A DNA stretch of 35,867 bases from Myxococcales bacterium. GTDB lineage: Bacteria; Myxococcota_A; Polyangia; Polyangiales; Houyiibacteriaceae. The notes under the pieces were generated by a model. The model was not told the DNA's origin. It saw nothing but the letters and a program-made list of their open reading frames with translations, and did no database searches. Where the stretch lies: contig JAACVI010000224.1 in NCBI GenBank assembly GCA_009992505.1, positions 1 through 35,867 on the forward strand, written 5' to 3'. Below are positions 17,609-28,270 of the stretch, one piece after another. How positions within the stretch are numbered: position 1 is the stretch's first letter; every line of letters begins with the position of its first letter. Made by a program: the position numbers and the translations under genes.

Positions 17609-18087
17609 GCATCCTCCTCGGGATCGGTAGGTGTCGGCGGCGCGGGCGCGGCCTCTGGCGCGATCTCCATCAGCAGCTCCTCCATCCGCATTCCGGAGTC
17701 CACGACGTCGTCCCAATGGAACGTGAGCTCGGGCGTGCGCCTCAAGCCGAGGCGACCGCCCAGCGCTCTGCGCAGATGACCGCGCGCGCTCTCGAGGGCC
17801 ACGAGCAACGCCCCCTGACGCTCGGTACGTACACCGGGCCCAGCCGGGACGACGGGCTCATCGCTGCCCTCGTGACGCGCCCGAATCGCATGCCGAGGGT
17901 CGAGGCCATCGTCGAGTAGCCGCACGTAGATGCGCGCAAGGGAGAGGTCCGCAGTCACGCGAACGGCGGACACGATCACGCCCCGTGCCCGCGGATCGCG
18001 AACCGCACCGCGAAGGAACATCTCCGACAACTCGGCGCGGATTCGCTCCGCGACACGATCGGCGCGTTTGGCTTCGCGTTGCATCAT
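17605..18087 (-). CDS. rbfA: Ribosome-binding factor A with an insertion
   Basis: RbfA is a late 30S maturation factor with a KH-like fold. The N-terminus ('ADRVAERIRAELSEMFLRG') and core ('VIVSAVRVTADLSLARIYVRLLDD') are standard, as is the C-terminal core ('LRRALGGRLGLRRTPELTFHWDD'). Between them, residues about 58-85 form a Pro/Gly/Arg-rich insertion not expected in the family, where a short turn normally connects the halves. The tail is Pro/Ala/Glu-rich. Total length is 160 aa, against about 120-130 for most homologues. It overlaps nrnA at its stop (TTGA) and lies 48 nt after infB. Confidence 0.93.
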   Translation of the reverse strand: MMQREAKRADRVAERIRAELSEMFLRGAVRDPRARGVIVSAVRVTADLSLARIYVRLLDDGLDPRHAIRARHEGSDEPVVPAGPGVRTERQGALLVALESARGHLRRALGGRLGLRRTPELTFHWDDVVDSGMRMEELLMEIAPEAAPAPPTPTDPEEDA

Positions 18088-18135
18088 GGATCCATGTCCC
18101 GTCTGGAGGTCTGCGGCGAGGCTCGCCGCCAGGCG

Positions 18136-20750
<2,615 letters not shown>

Positions 20751-20754
<4 letters not shown>

Positions 20755-21374
20755 GCGTCCTCCGCGAATCGATTCATGCCGTCCAACGATGCGATGCTGT
20801 CAGTCGCGTCGCGGAGAGCCTCCGCCATGCCCTCGTCCCGGACGCCCATGATGGCGACCTCGGCGCGACCGAAGAATTTCCCCAATTGGGCGCGCTCGCC
20901 CCAAACCACTGCGGCGATGTTCGCCGCCTCTGCCAACGCCAAGAGCTCCGCCTTGCGACCGCGTGCGTCCTCGGCGATGGCCAGCAGGTGAACGCTTCGC
21001 GCGCCGATGGCGTCTGCGACGGCGTCCGTCCCGATCACCAGATGACCCGCACGGCGAGCCGCGAGCAGGAGCCCGGCCACACGCGCTTCGTACTGGGCGC
21101 GCAGGCTCTCGATCAGGGTCTCGACCCCGGCCGACGCGCCAAGCGCCCGCGTGAGCCCGCCGCGGCGCACGGCCGCTTCGACGCACTTCAGGTTCGGATG
21201 CACGGACGCGCCACGCCCAGGCAGCCGGCGCCGAAGATCCACCACCACGCTGCCGCCATCGGGCTCGCGAACGACACGGGCCAACGCGTCGCGCCGGTCG
21301 TGCTGCCGACAGCCGACGCACATCCGCGTCGCCGTCTGGCGCTCACTTGTCGTCTGTTTGTCGTCGAGAGCCAA
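20751..21374 (-). CDS. rnpM: YlxR (DUF448/RnpM) - L7Ae-like fusion protein
   Basis: A 207-aa protein that joins two nucleic-acid-binding domains usually encoded as neighbours. Residues about 17-82 are the YlxR/RnpM domain ('[20 protein letters not shown]', '[17 protein letters not shown]'); RnpM is known to bind RNase P RNA in Bacillus. Residues about 92-190 resemble YlxQ/ribosomal protein L7Ae ('[21 protein letters not shown]', '[26 protein letters not shown]', '[23 protein letters not shown]'), which bind kink-turn RNA. The gene lies 3 nt after nusA and overlaps infB by 4 nt. Fusions of this kind are known in some proteobacteria. Confidence 0.9.
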
Positions 21375-21377
21375 GAA

Positions 21378-23120
<1,743 letters not shown>

Positions 23121-23132
23121 GGGATTCGCCTT

Positions 23133-23240
23133 TGCTAGAGAGAAAGCTTGCTAGAGAGAAAGCTCGAGGAATGCACAGAGAGTGGGGAAAGAAACAGGAT
23201 CAGAAGAGACAGGATCGGAAGAGAGCGACAACGAGAGGGC
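23133..23240 (-). promoter_or_regulatory. Pyrimidine-rich leader with tandem duplications before nusA
   Basis: In the rimP-nusA gap the minus-strand RNA is almost all C and U with few G. It contains a perfect 16-bp tandem pair (AGCTTTCTCTCTAGCA, at 23133-23148 and 23149-23164) and a 15-bp tandem pair with one mismatch (CTCTTCTGATCCTGT type, at 23194-23208 and 23209-23223). Neighbouring genes are GC-rich and balanced, so this stretch stands out. A C-over-G, unstructured RNA is the usual profile of Rho loading sites; this role is inferred. Confidence 0.5.
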
Positions 23241-23264
23241 GTTCCCGAGGGGTTCGCGCAGAGT

Positions 23265-23747
23265 TCACGTCTCATCGACGAGATGAGCGCGGGTGATGAG
23301 ATCGAAGGGGATGGCGATCGGGCTGCCATCCAGGTCGAGCTGGACTTCTTCGTCGACCAGCCCCAGGAGTTTGCCTTGAAAGCGACGCTGAGCGGCCACC
23401 GGCATCTGCGTCCGCACCATGACTTGGCGCCCCGTGAAGCGCTCGAAGTCGTCGCGCCGAACCAGGGGGCGCTCCGGACCGGGCGAGCTGACCTCAAGTC
23501 GATACGCGCCGCTCAGCAGATCATCGCGCACGTCGAGCGCGGCCGATGCGTCCCGGCTGACAGCCGTGCAATCCTCGAGCGTGATGCCGCTACCTTCGCC
23601 ACCGTCGGGGCGCGGGCGATCGAGGATGATCCTCAGGATGGCTCCCGCGGGCTCTCGCAGCTTGCGCACGTCGACCAGCTCCACGCCGTGGGCGTGGCAG
23701 ATGGGTGCGAGCAACTCTTCGAGGGGCGTTCCGAGGGCGGTGTCCAT
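23265..23747 (-). CDS. rimP: Ribosome maturation factor RimP
   Basis: RimP assists 30S assembly and is the usual first gene before nusA. The product is 160 aa from ATG 23747; the longer frame to 23840 would cross a terminator hairpin. The N-terminal domain shows 'LEELLAPICHAHGVELVDVRKLREPAGAILRIILDRP', followed by 'GITLEDCTAVSRDASAALD' and 'LEVSSPGPERPLVRRDDFERFTGRQVMVRT', the last being the RimP signature. The C-terminal SH3-like domain is present ('FQGKLLGLVDEEVQLDLDG'). The ribosome binding site is weak. Confidence 0.95.
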   Translation of the reverse strand: MDTALGTPLEELLAPICHAHGVELVDVRKLREPAGAILRIILDRPRPDGGEGSGITLEDCTAVSRDASAALDVRDDLLSGAYRLEVSSPGPERPLVRRDDFERFTGRQVMVRTQMPVAAQRRFQGKLLGLVDEEVQLDLDGSPIAIPFDLITRAHLVDET

Positions 23748-23764
23748 GATATTTCTAATACTTT

Positions 23765-23780
23765 CGGCAACGTTTTGCCG
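23765..23780 (-). other. Hairpin in the rimP leader
   Basis: CGGCAA-AACG-TTGCCG forms a 6-bp stem with a 4-nt loop, ending about 17 nt before the rimP ATG. It lies just after the U-tract terminator at 23803-23830 and could act with it in leader control, or block the ribosome site. Confidence 0.4.
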
Positions 23781-23802
23781 ATCCGAGGCTCGCGGTAGAG
23801 AC

Positions 23803-23830
23803 AAAAAAGGGCGGGCCGAGAGACCCACCC
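23803..23830 (-). terminator. Intrinsic terminator ahead of rimP
   Basis: On the minus strand GGGTGGG-TCTCTCGG-CCCGCCC forms a 7-bp GC stem (one G-U pair) followed directly by TTTTTT. It is 148 nt after the YbjN-like gene stop and 56 nt before the rimP ATG. It either ends the upstream transcript or, if the operon promoter is upstream of it, is an attenuator for rimP-nusA-infB. Confidence 0.75.
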
Positions 23831-23977
23831 GAACGGTCAACCGACGAGTTGGACGGCTCTCCTAGCACAGCGCATCCGGGCCAGCAAGTGGCTTCAAGCC
23901 AGGGCCGGAGCGGCGTCGGGCGAGACCGCCGTGACGAGAAAACGGGCGCGCGGGAGGCGGGGCGCACGGCCCAGCGC

Positions 23978-24397
23978 TCAGCTCTCGAGCTTCGCCAGGC
24001 CGGTGAGCTCGTCGTGGTAGCGGTCCGCGTAATAGGTGAGCACATCCACCGCGTCGCGGAACTCCGAGGTATCGAGCTCGGCCGTCGGGTACTCCACCGA
24101 CAGCACCACGTCGAGGTCGTCGTCGATGGAGAACTTGGCCATCAACAGGCCGTGGTTCAGTTCGAGCAACCTGCGGTAGAGGCGCGCGCTCGCGGCCTTG
24201 GACTCGGGCGAGGTCGTGAAGGGCACGACGGCGAAGCTGATGAATCCCTCGCGATCGAGGTGGATCAGGAACGGGAAGGAACCCGCCATGCCGCGCGCCC
24301 GACTGCGCCAGGTGGTCTCGGCGATGCGCTCGCACGGCCACTCTCTGGCGTTCAGGAGGGCCTCGACGGTGGCGGGATCGATGTGGAGATGCTTCAT
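23978..24397 (-). CDS. YbjN-like (secretion-chaperone fold) protein
   Basis: A 139-aa soluble protein. The pattern of an N-terminal helix, then 'SFPFLIHLDREGFISFAVVPF', 'ARLYRRLLELNHGLLMAKFSIDDDLDVVLSVEYP' and a C-terminal helix ('FRDAVDVLTYYADRYHDELTGL') matches the YbjN/type III chaperone-like fold. In this family the N-x-x-L-L-x-A-K-F-S-I-D motif is typical. It has no signal peptide. YbjN relatives affect stress and motility in enterics, but no role can be fixed here. A short secreted-peptide ORF ends 30 nt upstream on the same strand. Confidence 0.75.
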   Translation of the reverse strand: MKHLHIDPATVEALLNAREWPCERIAETTWRSRARGMAGSFPFLIHLDREGFISFAVVPFTTSPESKAASARLYRRLLELNHGLLMAKFSIDDDLDVVLSVEYPTAELDTSEFRDAVDVLTYYADRYHDELTGLAKLES

Positions 24398-24427
24398 GGG
24401 GTCGCGGGTCTCATCGGGCAGCGGGCA

Positions 24428-24556
24428 CTACGGGCGGCCTCGCTCGGGCCATCGGAAGGGGCGCGGTTCGGCGCGCGCCGGAGAGACCGACAACGTGAGC
24501 GTCATCAAGGCCAGCCCGAGCGCGATCCGAAGAGCCATCGGGAGAAAGTAGAGCAT
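24428..24556 (-). CDS. Putative 42-residue exported peptide
   Basis: This short frame runs from ATG 24556 to TAG 24428. It begins MLYFLPMALRIALGLAL, has a hydrophobic core and ends in a signal-peptidase-like site S-P-A-R-A|E. Only about 13 residues remain after cleavage (EPRPFRWPERGRP). A start at the internal ATG (codon 7) is also possible. It is 30 nt upstream of the YbjN-like gene and could be co-transcribed. It might instead be a remnant of a longer exported protein. Coding status rests only on the signal-like composition. Confidence 0.35.
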   Translation of the reverse strand: MLYFLPMALRIALGLALMTLTLSVSPARAEPRPFRWPERGRP

Positions 24557-24659
24557 GGGCCCACACTTCTCTCAACTAGGCCGTGCGCCCGCGGGCCCGA
24601 CATGGTGCCACGTCCGGCTGCACACGCTGCACATCTCCAGCAGGCGCAGCAAGGGTACG

Positions 24660-24687
24660 TTGACTTCATATCTGGGCCTCTGATAAC
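24660..24687 (+). promoter_or_regulatory. Sigma-70-like promoter of the TatT gene
   Basis: TTGACT (24660-24665), a 16-nt spacer and GATAAC (24682-24687) lie in an AT-richer patch about 43 nt before the TatT start codon. The following leader carries the ribosome site GGAGGGCGG. Confidence 0.5.
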
Positions 24688-24730
24688 TGATTCACCGCTC
24701 GCGCCCATCGATGGCGCATTGGAGGGCGGT

Positions 24731-25687
24731 ATGAGGACCATGGTTCGATTGGGGCGGGGGATTGGTTTCGAAGGCAGCGCGGGCTTCGTCAGCGCGCTCA
24801 CGGCGACGCTCGTCGCCATGGCGGTCGGCGGTTGCGGAGAGAGCCGCCAGGGAGCGTGGGACACCACGCCCACGGCCTCCAACGGCGCCGTCGAGCAGAG
24901 CTCCACTTCGCACCACGACGAGCTCGTGGCCGCGGGCGAGGCCGCCTGGGCGCAGCGCGACGAGCTCGCGCAGGTCGACACGGCGATCCAGCAGTTTCAG
25001 GCAGCCGTCGAGGCCGAGCCGGGCGACCACGAGTCGTGGGTGAAGCTCTCGCGGGCGCTCTACTTCAAGTCCGATTGTCATCTGCGCTTCCAGGACGGCG
25101 CCGACGAGCAGTTCTTGGCCAGCTTCGAGCAGGGCACGCAGGCGGCGGAGCACGCCCTGGTCGCGCTGAGCGCGGACTTCGGCGAGCGCATGCGCGCGGG
25201 GACGCGCATCGAGGAGGCGGTGGACACGTTGGACGCCTCGGCCGTGCCGGCGCTCTACTGGCGCTCGAGCAACCTGGGCAAGTGGGCCTCGGCCAAGGGC
25301 TTCGCCACGCTGCTCTCCTACAAGGACGAGATCCGCGCGATCATGCAGCGCTGCCTGGACCTCGACCCGACCTACAACCACTACGGCCCGGACCGCTACT
25401 TCGGCGTGTTCTACGGGCGCGCGCCCTCCTTCGCCGGCGGTGACCTCGAGCAGAGCCGAGAGCACTTCGAGACCTCGATGGAGCACGAGCCCAACTACTT
25501 CGCCACCCACGTGCTGATGGCGCAGGACTACGCGATCAAGGCTCAGGATCGCGCGCTCTTCGATCAGCAGCTGCAGTGGGTGCTGAGCCATGATCCCGAG
25601 TCCATGCCCGAGCTCGCGCCCGAGAACCGCTGCGAGCAGCGCAAGGCCCGTGAGCTGCTCGAGAACGCGGACGAGCACTTCGAGTAG
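24731..25687 (+). CDS. tatT: TatT-type TRAP transporter-associated lipoprotein
   Basis: A 318-aa protein starting at ATG 24731 behind GGAGGGCGG. Its signal peptide ends in a lipobox-like VGGC. The mature part is helical with TPR-like units ('VDTAIQQFQAAVEAEPGDHESWVKLSRALYF', 'LEQSREHFETSMEHEPNYFATHVLMAQDYA'). The segments 'CLDLDPTYNHYGPDRYFGVFYGRAPSFAGGDL' and 'LAPENRCEQRKARELLENADE' are hallmarks of the TRAP transporter T-component family (Treponema Tp0956-like), which forms a trimer that docks a periplasmic solute-binding protein. The next gene is exactly such a binding protein, which supports the call. There is no signature of an enzyme. Confidence 0.88.
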   Translation: MRTMVRLGRGIGFEGSAGFVSALTATLVAMAVGGCGESRQGAWDTTPTASNGAVEQSSTSHHDELVAAGEAAWAQRDELAQVDTAIQQFQAAVEAEPGDHESWVKLSRALYFKSDCHLRFQDGADEQFLASFEQGTQAAEHALVALSADFGERMRAGTRIEEAVDTLDASAVPALYWRSSNLGKWASAKGFATLLSYKDEIRAIMQRCLDLDPTYNHYGPDRYFGVFYGRAPSFAGGDLEQSREHFETSMEHEPNYFATHVLMAQDYAIKAQDRALFDQQLQWVLSHDPESMPELAPENRCEQRKARELLENADEHFE

Positions 25688-25693
25688 TCGGTC

Positions 25694-25777
25694 GCGACCG
25701 CGCGGTCGCTCGCCCTGCCGCCAACCCTCTGGGCGGCGTCCACTGAATACCTCCCCCTACGCCTCGTCTGGTCGAGG
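25694..25777 (+). other. Three hairpins between the TatT and TRAP-P genes
   Basis: The 108-nt gap holds a perfect 16-bp palindrome GCGACCGCGCGGTCGC (25694-25709), a GCCGCC/GGCGGC stem (25717-25737) and a CCTCG/CGAGG stem (25762-25777) just ahead of the next ribosome site. None is followed by a U-tract. They could set the ratio of the two proteins by RNA processing or partial termination. Confidence 0.4.
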
Positions 25778-25795
25778 TAGCCCCGTGGAGCGGAC

Positions 25796-26818
25796 ATGAA
25801 CCTGAAGAAGCATCTTCCCCTGTATCTGGCGGCGCTCTCTGCCGCGATCTGCGCGCTCGTGCTGAGCCTCGGCGGAGGCGTGGGCGCCCAGGAGCGCATC
25901 GTCATGAAGGTGGCGACTGTCGCGCCCGAAGGCACGCCCTGGGAGCAGCAGCTCCGACGCTTCAAGCATTACGTCGAAGAGGGCACGGGCGGACGCGTGC
26001 AGGTGAAGATGTTCATGGGTGGCTCCCTCGGTGGCGAGAAGGCCCTCGTCCGACGCACGGCCCAGGGCAGCATCCAGGTCTTCGCGGGCTCGACCGCGGC
26101 GCTCGGTTCGCTCGTCCAGGAGATGAACGTCGTCGAGTCGCCTTATCTCTTCGCCGACGGCGCCGCCGCGGACACCGCCCTCGACAACGAAGCGGTCAAG
26201 GCGCAGGTGCGGACGCTGGTGGCGCGCCGAGGCTTCACCTTCGGCTTCTGGGCGGAGAATGGCTTCCGCTCCTGGTTCACGAAGGATCGCCCGATCCGCA
26301 CACCGTCGGACCTCTCGGGCCTGCGCATGCGCTCTCAGGAGGCGCTCGTGCACCTCGAGACCTACCGCGCCCTGGGCGCGAGCCCCGTGCCCATCGACGT
26401 GACCAACGTGCTGACGAGCCTGCAGACGGGCGTGGTGGACGGCTTCGACAACACGCCCCTCTTCGCCTTCGCGACCAGCTGGTACCAGGCGGCGCATCAC
26501 CTCGCGCTGAGTCGTCACGCCTATCAGCCCGGCATCATCGTCTACTCGAAGCGTTGGTTCGACGGGCTCCCGGCCGACATCCAGGAGGTTCTGCGCAATG
26601 TGCCTCAGGACATGGTGCAGGAAGGACGCACCAACGTGCGGCGCATGGACCCGATCCTGATCCGCAACCTCGAGCGCTATGGGCTCGAAGTCCACGAGCC
26701 CTCCAGCGCCGAGCGCGCGAGCTTCGCCGCGGCGACCCACACCGTGGCCGATCGTGTGGCGACGAAGGTCGGCCCCGGCGGCCGCGACCTGCTCCGCGCC
26801 ATTCGCGCCGCGCACTAA
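25796..26818 (+). CDS. TRAP transporter periplasmic solute-binding protein (DctP/TatP)
   Basis: A 340-aa binding protein of the DctP family. A signal peptide covers about residues 1-31 (basic MNLKKH, hydrophobic core, V-G-A|Q). The mature part starts 'IVMKVATVAPEGTPWEQQLRRFK'. Family segments include 'MFMGGSLGGEKALVRRTAQGSIQVFAGS', 'VVESPYLFAD' and 'LSGLRMRSQEALVHLETYRALGASPVPI' with the Arg that normally pairs with a substrate carboxylate, followed by 'TSLQTGVVDGFDNTP'. GGAG lies about 8 nt before the ATG. It follows TatT on the same strand. No DctQ or DctM membrane subunits follow, because the next gene is convergent. The ligand is unknown. Confidence 0.92.
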   Translation: MNLKKHLPLYLAALSAAICALVLSLGGGVGAQERIVMKVATVAPEGTPWEQQLRRFKHYVEEGTGGRVQVKMFMGGSLGGEKALVRRTAQGSIQVFAGSTAALGSLVQEMNVVESPYLFADGAAADTALDNEAVKAQVRTLVARRGFTFGFWAENGFRSWFTKDRPIRTPSDLSGLRMRSQEALVHLETYRALGASPVPIDVTNVLTSLQTGVVDGFDNTPLFAFATSWYQAAHHLALSRHAYQPGIIVYSKRWFDGLPADIQEVLRNVPQDMVQEGRTNVRRMDPILIRNLERYGLEVHEPSSAERASFAAATHTVADRVATKVGPGGRDLLRAIRAAH

Positions 26819-26985
26819 CTTCTGGAGAGTCTGTCCGCAGACCCTGCCCCGCGGCGGGCGGCCGCAGCGGGCCACATCACGCCTCGGCGGGACGAAGGGT
26901 GCGTGCCGTTCACGTCCACGCGTCGCGCTGTACGCGGCCCGACGAGCGTGGCCCTACTGGCCGACGCGTCGCGCGGTCGGGGTGG

Positions 26986-27750
26986 CTAGGCGCCAGCCGC
27001 CATCTGCGCCGCGGGCAGGTGCCCGGGGACACGCAGGCGATCGCCGTAGCGCGAGATGAGCTTCTCCGCGATCTGATGCGCGAGGGGGGTGTCGACGTCG
27101 ATCCAGGTCGCGTCGCCCACGTCCGCCACCCGCATCTTGCCGGCCGCGGCCAGCGCCCCGACGCCCTGCGAGAGAGAGACGCCCTCGGGTCCATCCGCGC
27201 GGTCGAGCGCCTCGATCAGCGCCGGCGTGATGCGGAAGACGCCCGTGTCGATCACGTCGTAGTCCGTGAGCTCCTTGCCGATGCCCACGACCCGATCGCC
27301 TTCGATGCGCACCTTCGTGGCGTCCTCGAGGTCGAAGCAACGATCGATGCGGCGATCCACGCCCAGCACGGCCTCGTCGTCCGCGAGCGGATAGGCGGCC
27401 ACGCGACTGAAGAGCTCGTCGCTCCAGAGGTGATCGCTCATCATCAGATACGTCGGCCCGGTCACAAGCTCGCGTGCCTTGAGCAGCGAGGTGCCGTTGG
27501 GCTTGTCGTATTCGTCGTTCTGGATGAAGCGCAGCGTCAGGCGGAAGTGATAGCGCTCGAGTCCACGAATCAGCTCCTCACCGAGGTAGCCGACCACGAT
27601 CCCGACCTCGTCGACGCCCGCGCGCTCGAGGCTCCGTAGCACACGCACGATCAGCGGAACGCCACCGACCCGCTTCAGCGGCTTCGGAAAGTCGAAGCCC
27701 TTCACGAGTCGTGTGCCCTTGCCCGCTGCCAGTATGATTGCTCGGTTCAT
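26986..27750 (-). CDS. CTP:inositol-1-phosphate cytidylyltransferase-like
   Basis: A 254-aa nucleotidyltransferase starting at ATG 27750. The N-terminus 'MNRAIILAAGKGTRLVKGFDFPKPL' is the nucleotide-binding loop with the catalytic Lys-Pro-Leu. 'RVLRSLERAGVDEVGIVVGYLGEELI', 'FIQNDEYDKPNGTSLLKA' and 'TYLMMSDHLWSDELF' match the inositol-1-phosphate cytidylyltransferase branch (IPCT, as in Archaeoglobus and Thermotoga) better than the sugar transferases; there the aspartate of 'M-x-D-H' is a metal ligand. The enzyme would make CDP-inositol. It is divergent from an inositol-1-phosphate synthase gene, the enzyme that supplies its substrate, which strengthens the assignment. No CDP-alcohol phosphotransferase partner is seen in the window. 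Confidence 0.8.
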   Translation of the reverse strand: MNRAIILAAGKGTRLVKGFDFPKPLKRVGGVPLIVRVLRSLERAGVDEVGIVVGYLGEELIRGLERYHFRLTLRFIQNDEYDKPNGTSLLKARELVTGPTYLMMSDHLWSDELFSRVAAYPLADDEAVLGVDRRIDRCFDLEDATKVRIEGDRVVGIGKELTDYDVIDTGVFRITPALIEALDRADGPEGVSLSQGVGALAAAGKMRVADVGDATWIDVDTPLAHQIAEKLISRYGDRLRVPGHLPAAQMAAGA

Positions 27751-28270
27751 CTCAGCTCCGGTCACTCGAAGGTCGTCTCTTGGTCCACGAGCCCAGTCAT
27801 TCGTTGCAGGAAATCCACACGAGTGAATGGGAGCAACGGAGGGAGGGCAAGAATTCGGAGAATCCGAGCCGACCGGCCGTCTTCGTAGCTGCAAAGCAGG
27901 ATCCGTGCCGAGGCCGTGTCCTCGTTTGGGGCCGGTCCCCGGGCGCCTTCGAACTCCATGGAGTGCGGGAAATGGCGGGCAATCCGAGATCGAGCCCGCC
28001 TCGCGGCTCGACCCATGTCACGCGCAGCCACACGGGAGCGTGCCGCCCGGCAACACTTCTGGCCACTGGTGTATCCAGTCCACCACGACCTTCCGGCAAA
28101 CTCCGCAGCAAAATTCCGGCCGGGCAGCCGGCACGATGTTTGCGAGTGACTTTTGCAACGCTCGGTCCTAGGGAGCGACGTGAAATCGACGCGGGCATGT
28201 GCTACGCCCGCCCATCGCCGCCTCGCTGACGGCAAAAAATCGACGCGGTGAAGGCCGCAGGAGTGCGCTC
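27751..28270. other. 520-nt divergent regulatory region of the inositol genes
   Basis: No credible protein frame lies here. Besides the sigma-54 element it holds an inverted repeat ACTGG-N5-CCAGT (28065-28079) about 50 nt upstream of that promoter, a GCGGGC/GCCCGC hairpin (28191-28211) in the leader, and a 12-bp direct repeat AAATCGACGCGG (28183-28194 and 28237-28248) flanking it. The rest shows no feature that could be recognised. Confidence 0.55.
28130..28143 (+). promoter_or_regulatory. Sigma-54 (-24/-12) promoter of ino1
   Basis: GGCACGATGTTTGC matches the sigma-54 consensus (GGCACG-N4-TTGC) with the exact GG-N10-GC spacing. The predicted start near 28155 leaves a leader of about 115 nt before ino1. 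Sigma-54 promoters need an enhancer-binding protein; the inverted repeat at 28065-28079 is a candidate site. Confidence 0.7.

Noticed and set aside
23849-24730. N-terminal extension of the TatT frame
   Set aside because: It covers the YbjN-like gene in antisense and the TatT promoter; the true start has a good ribosome site and signal peptide.
26819-26985. Terminator between the TRAP-P and IPCT genes
   Set aside because: Only a short GTCTG-TCCG-CAGAC stem (26829-26842) without a U-tract was found; too weak to call.
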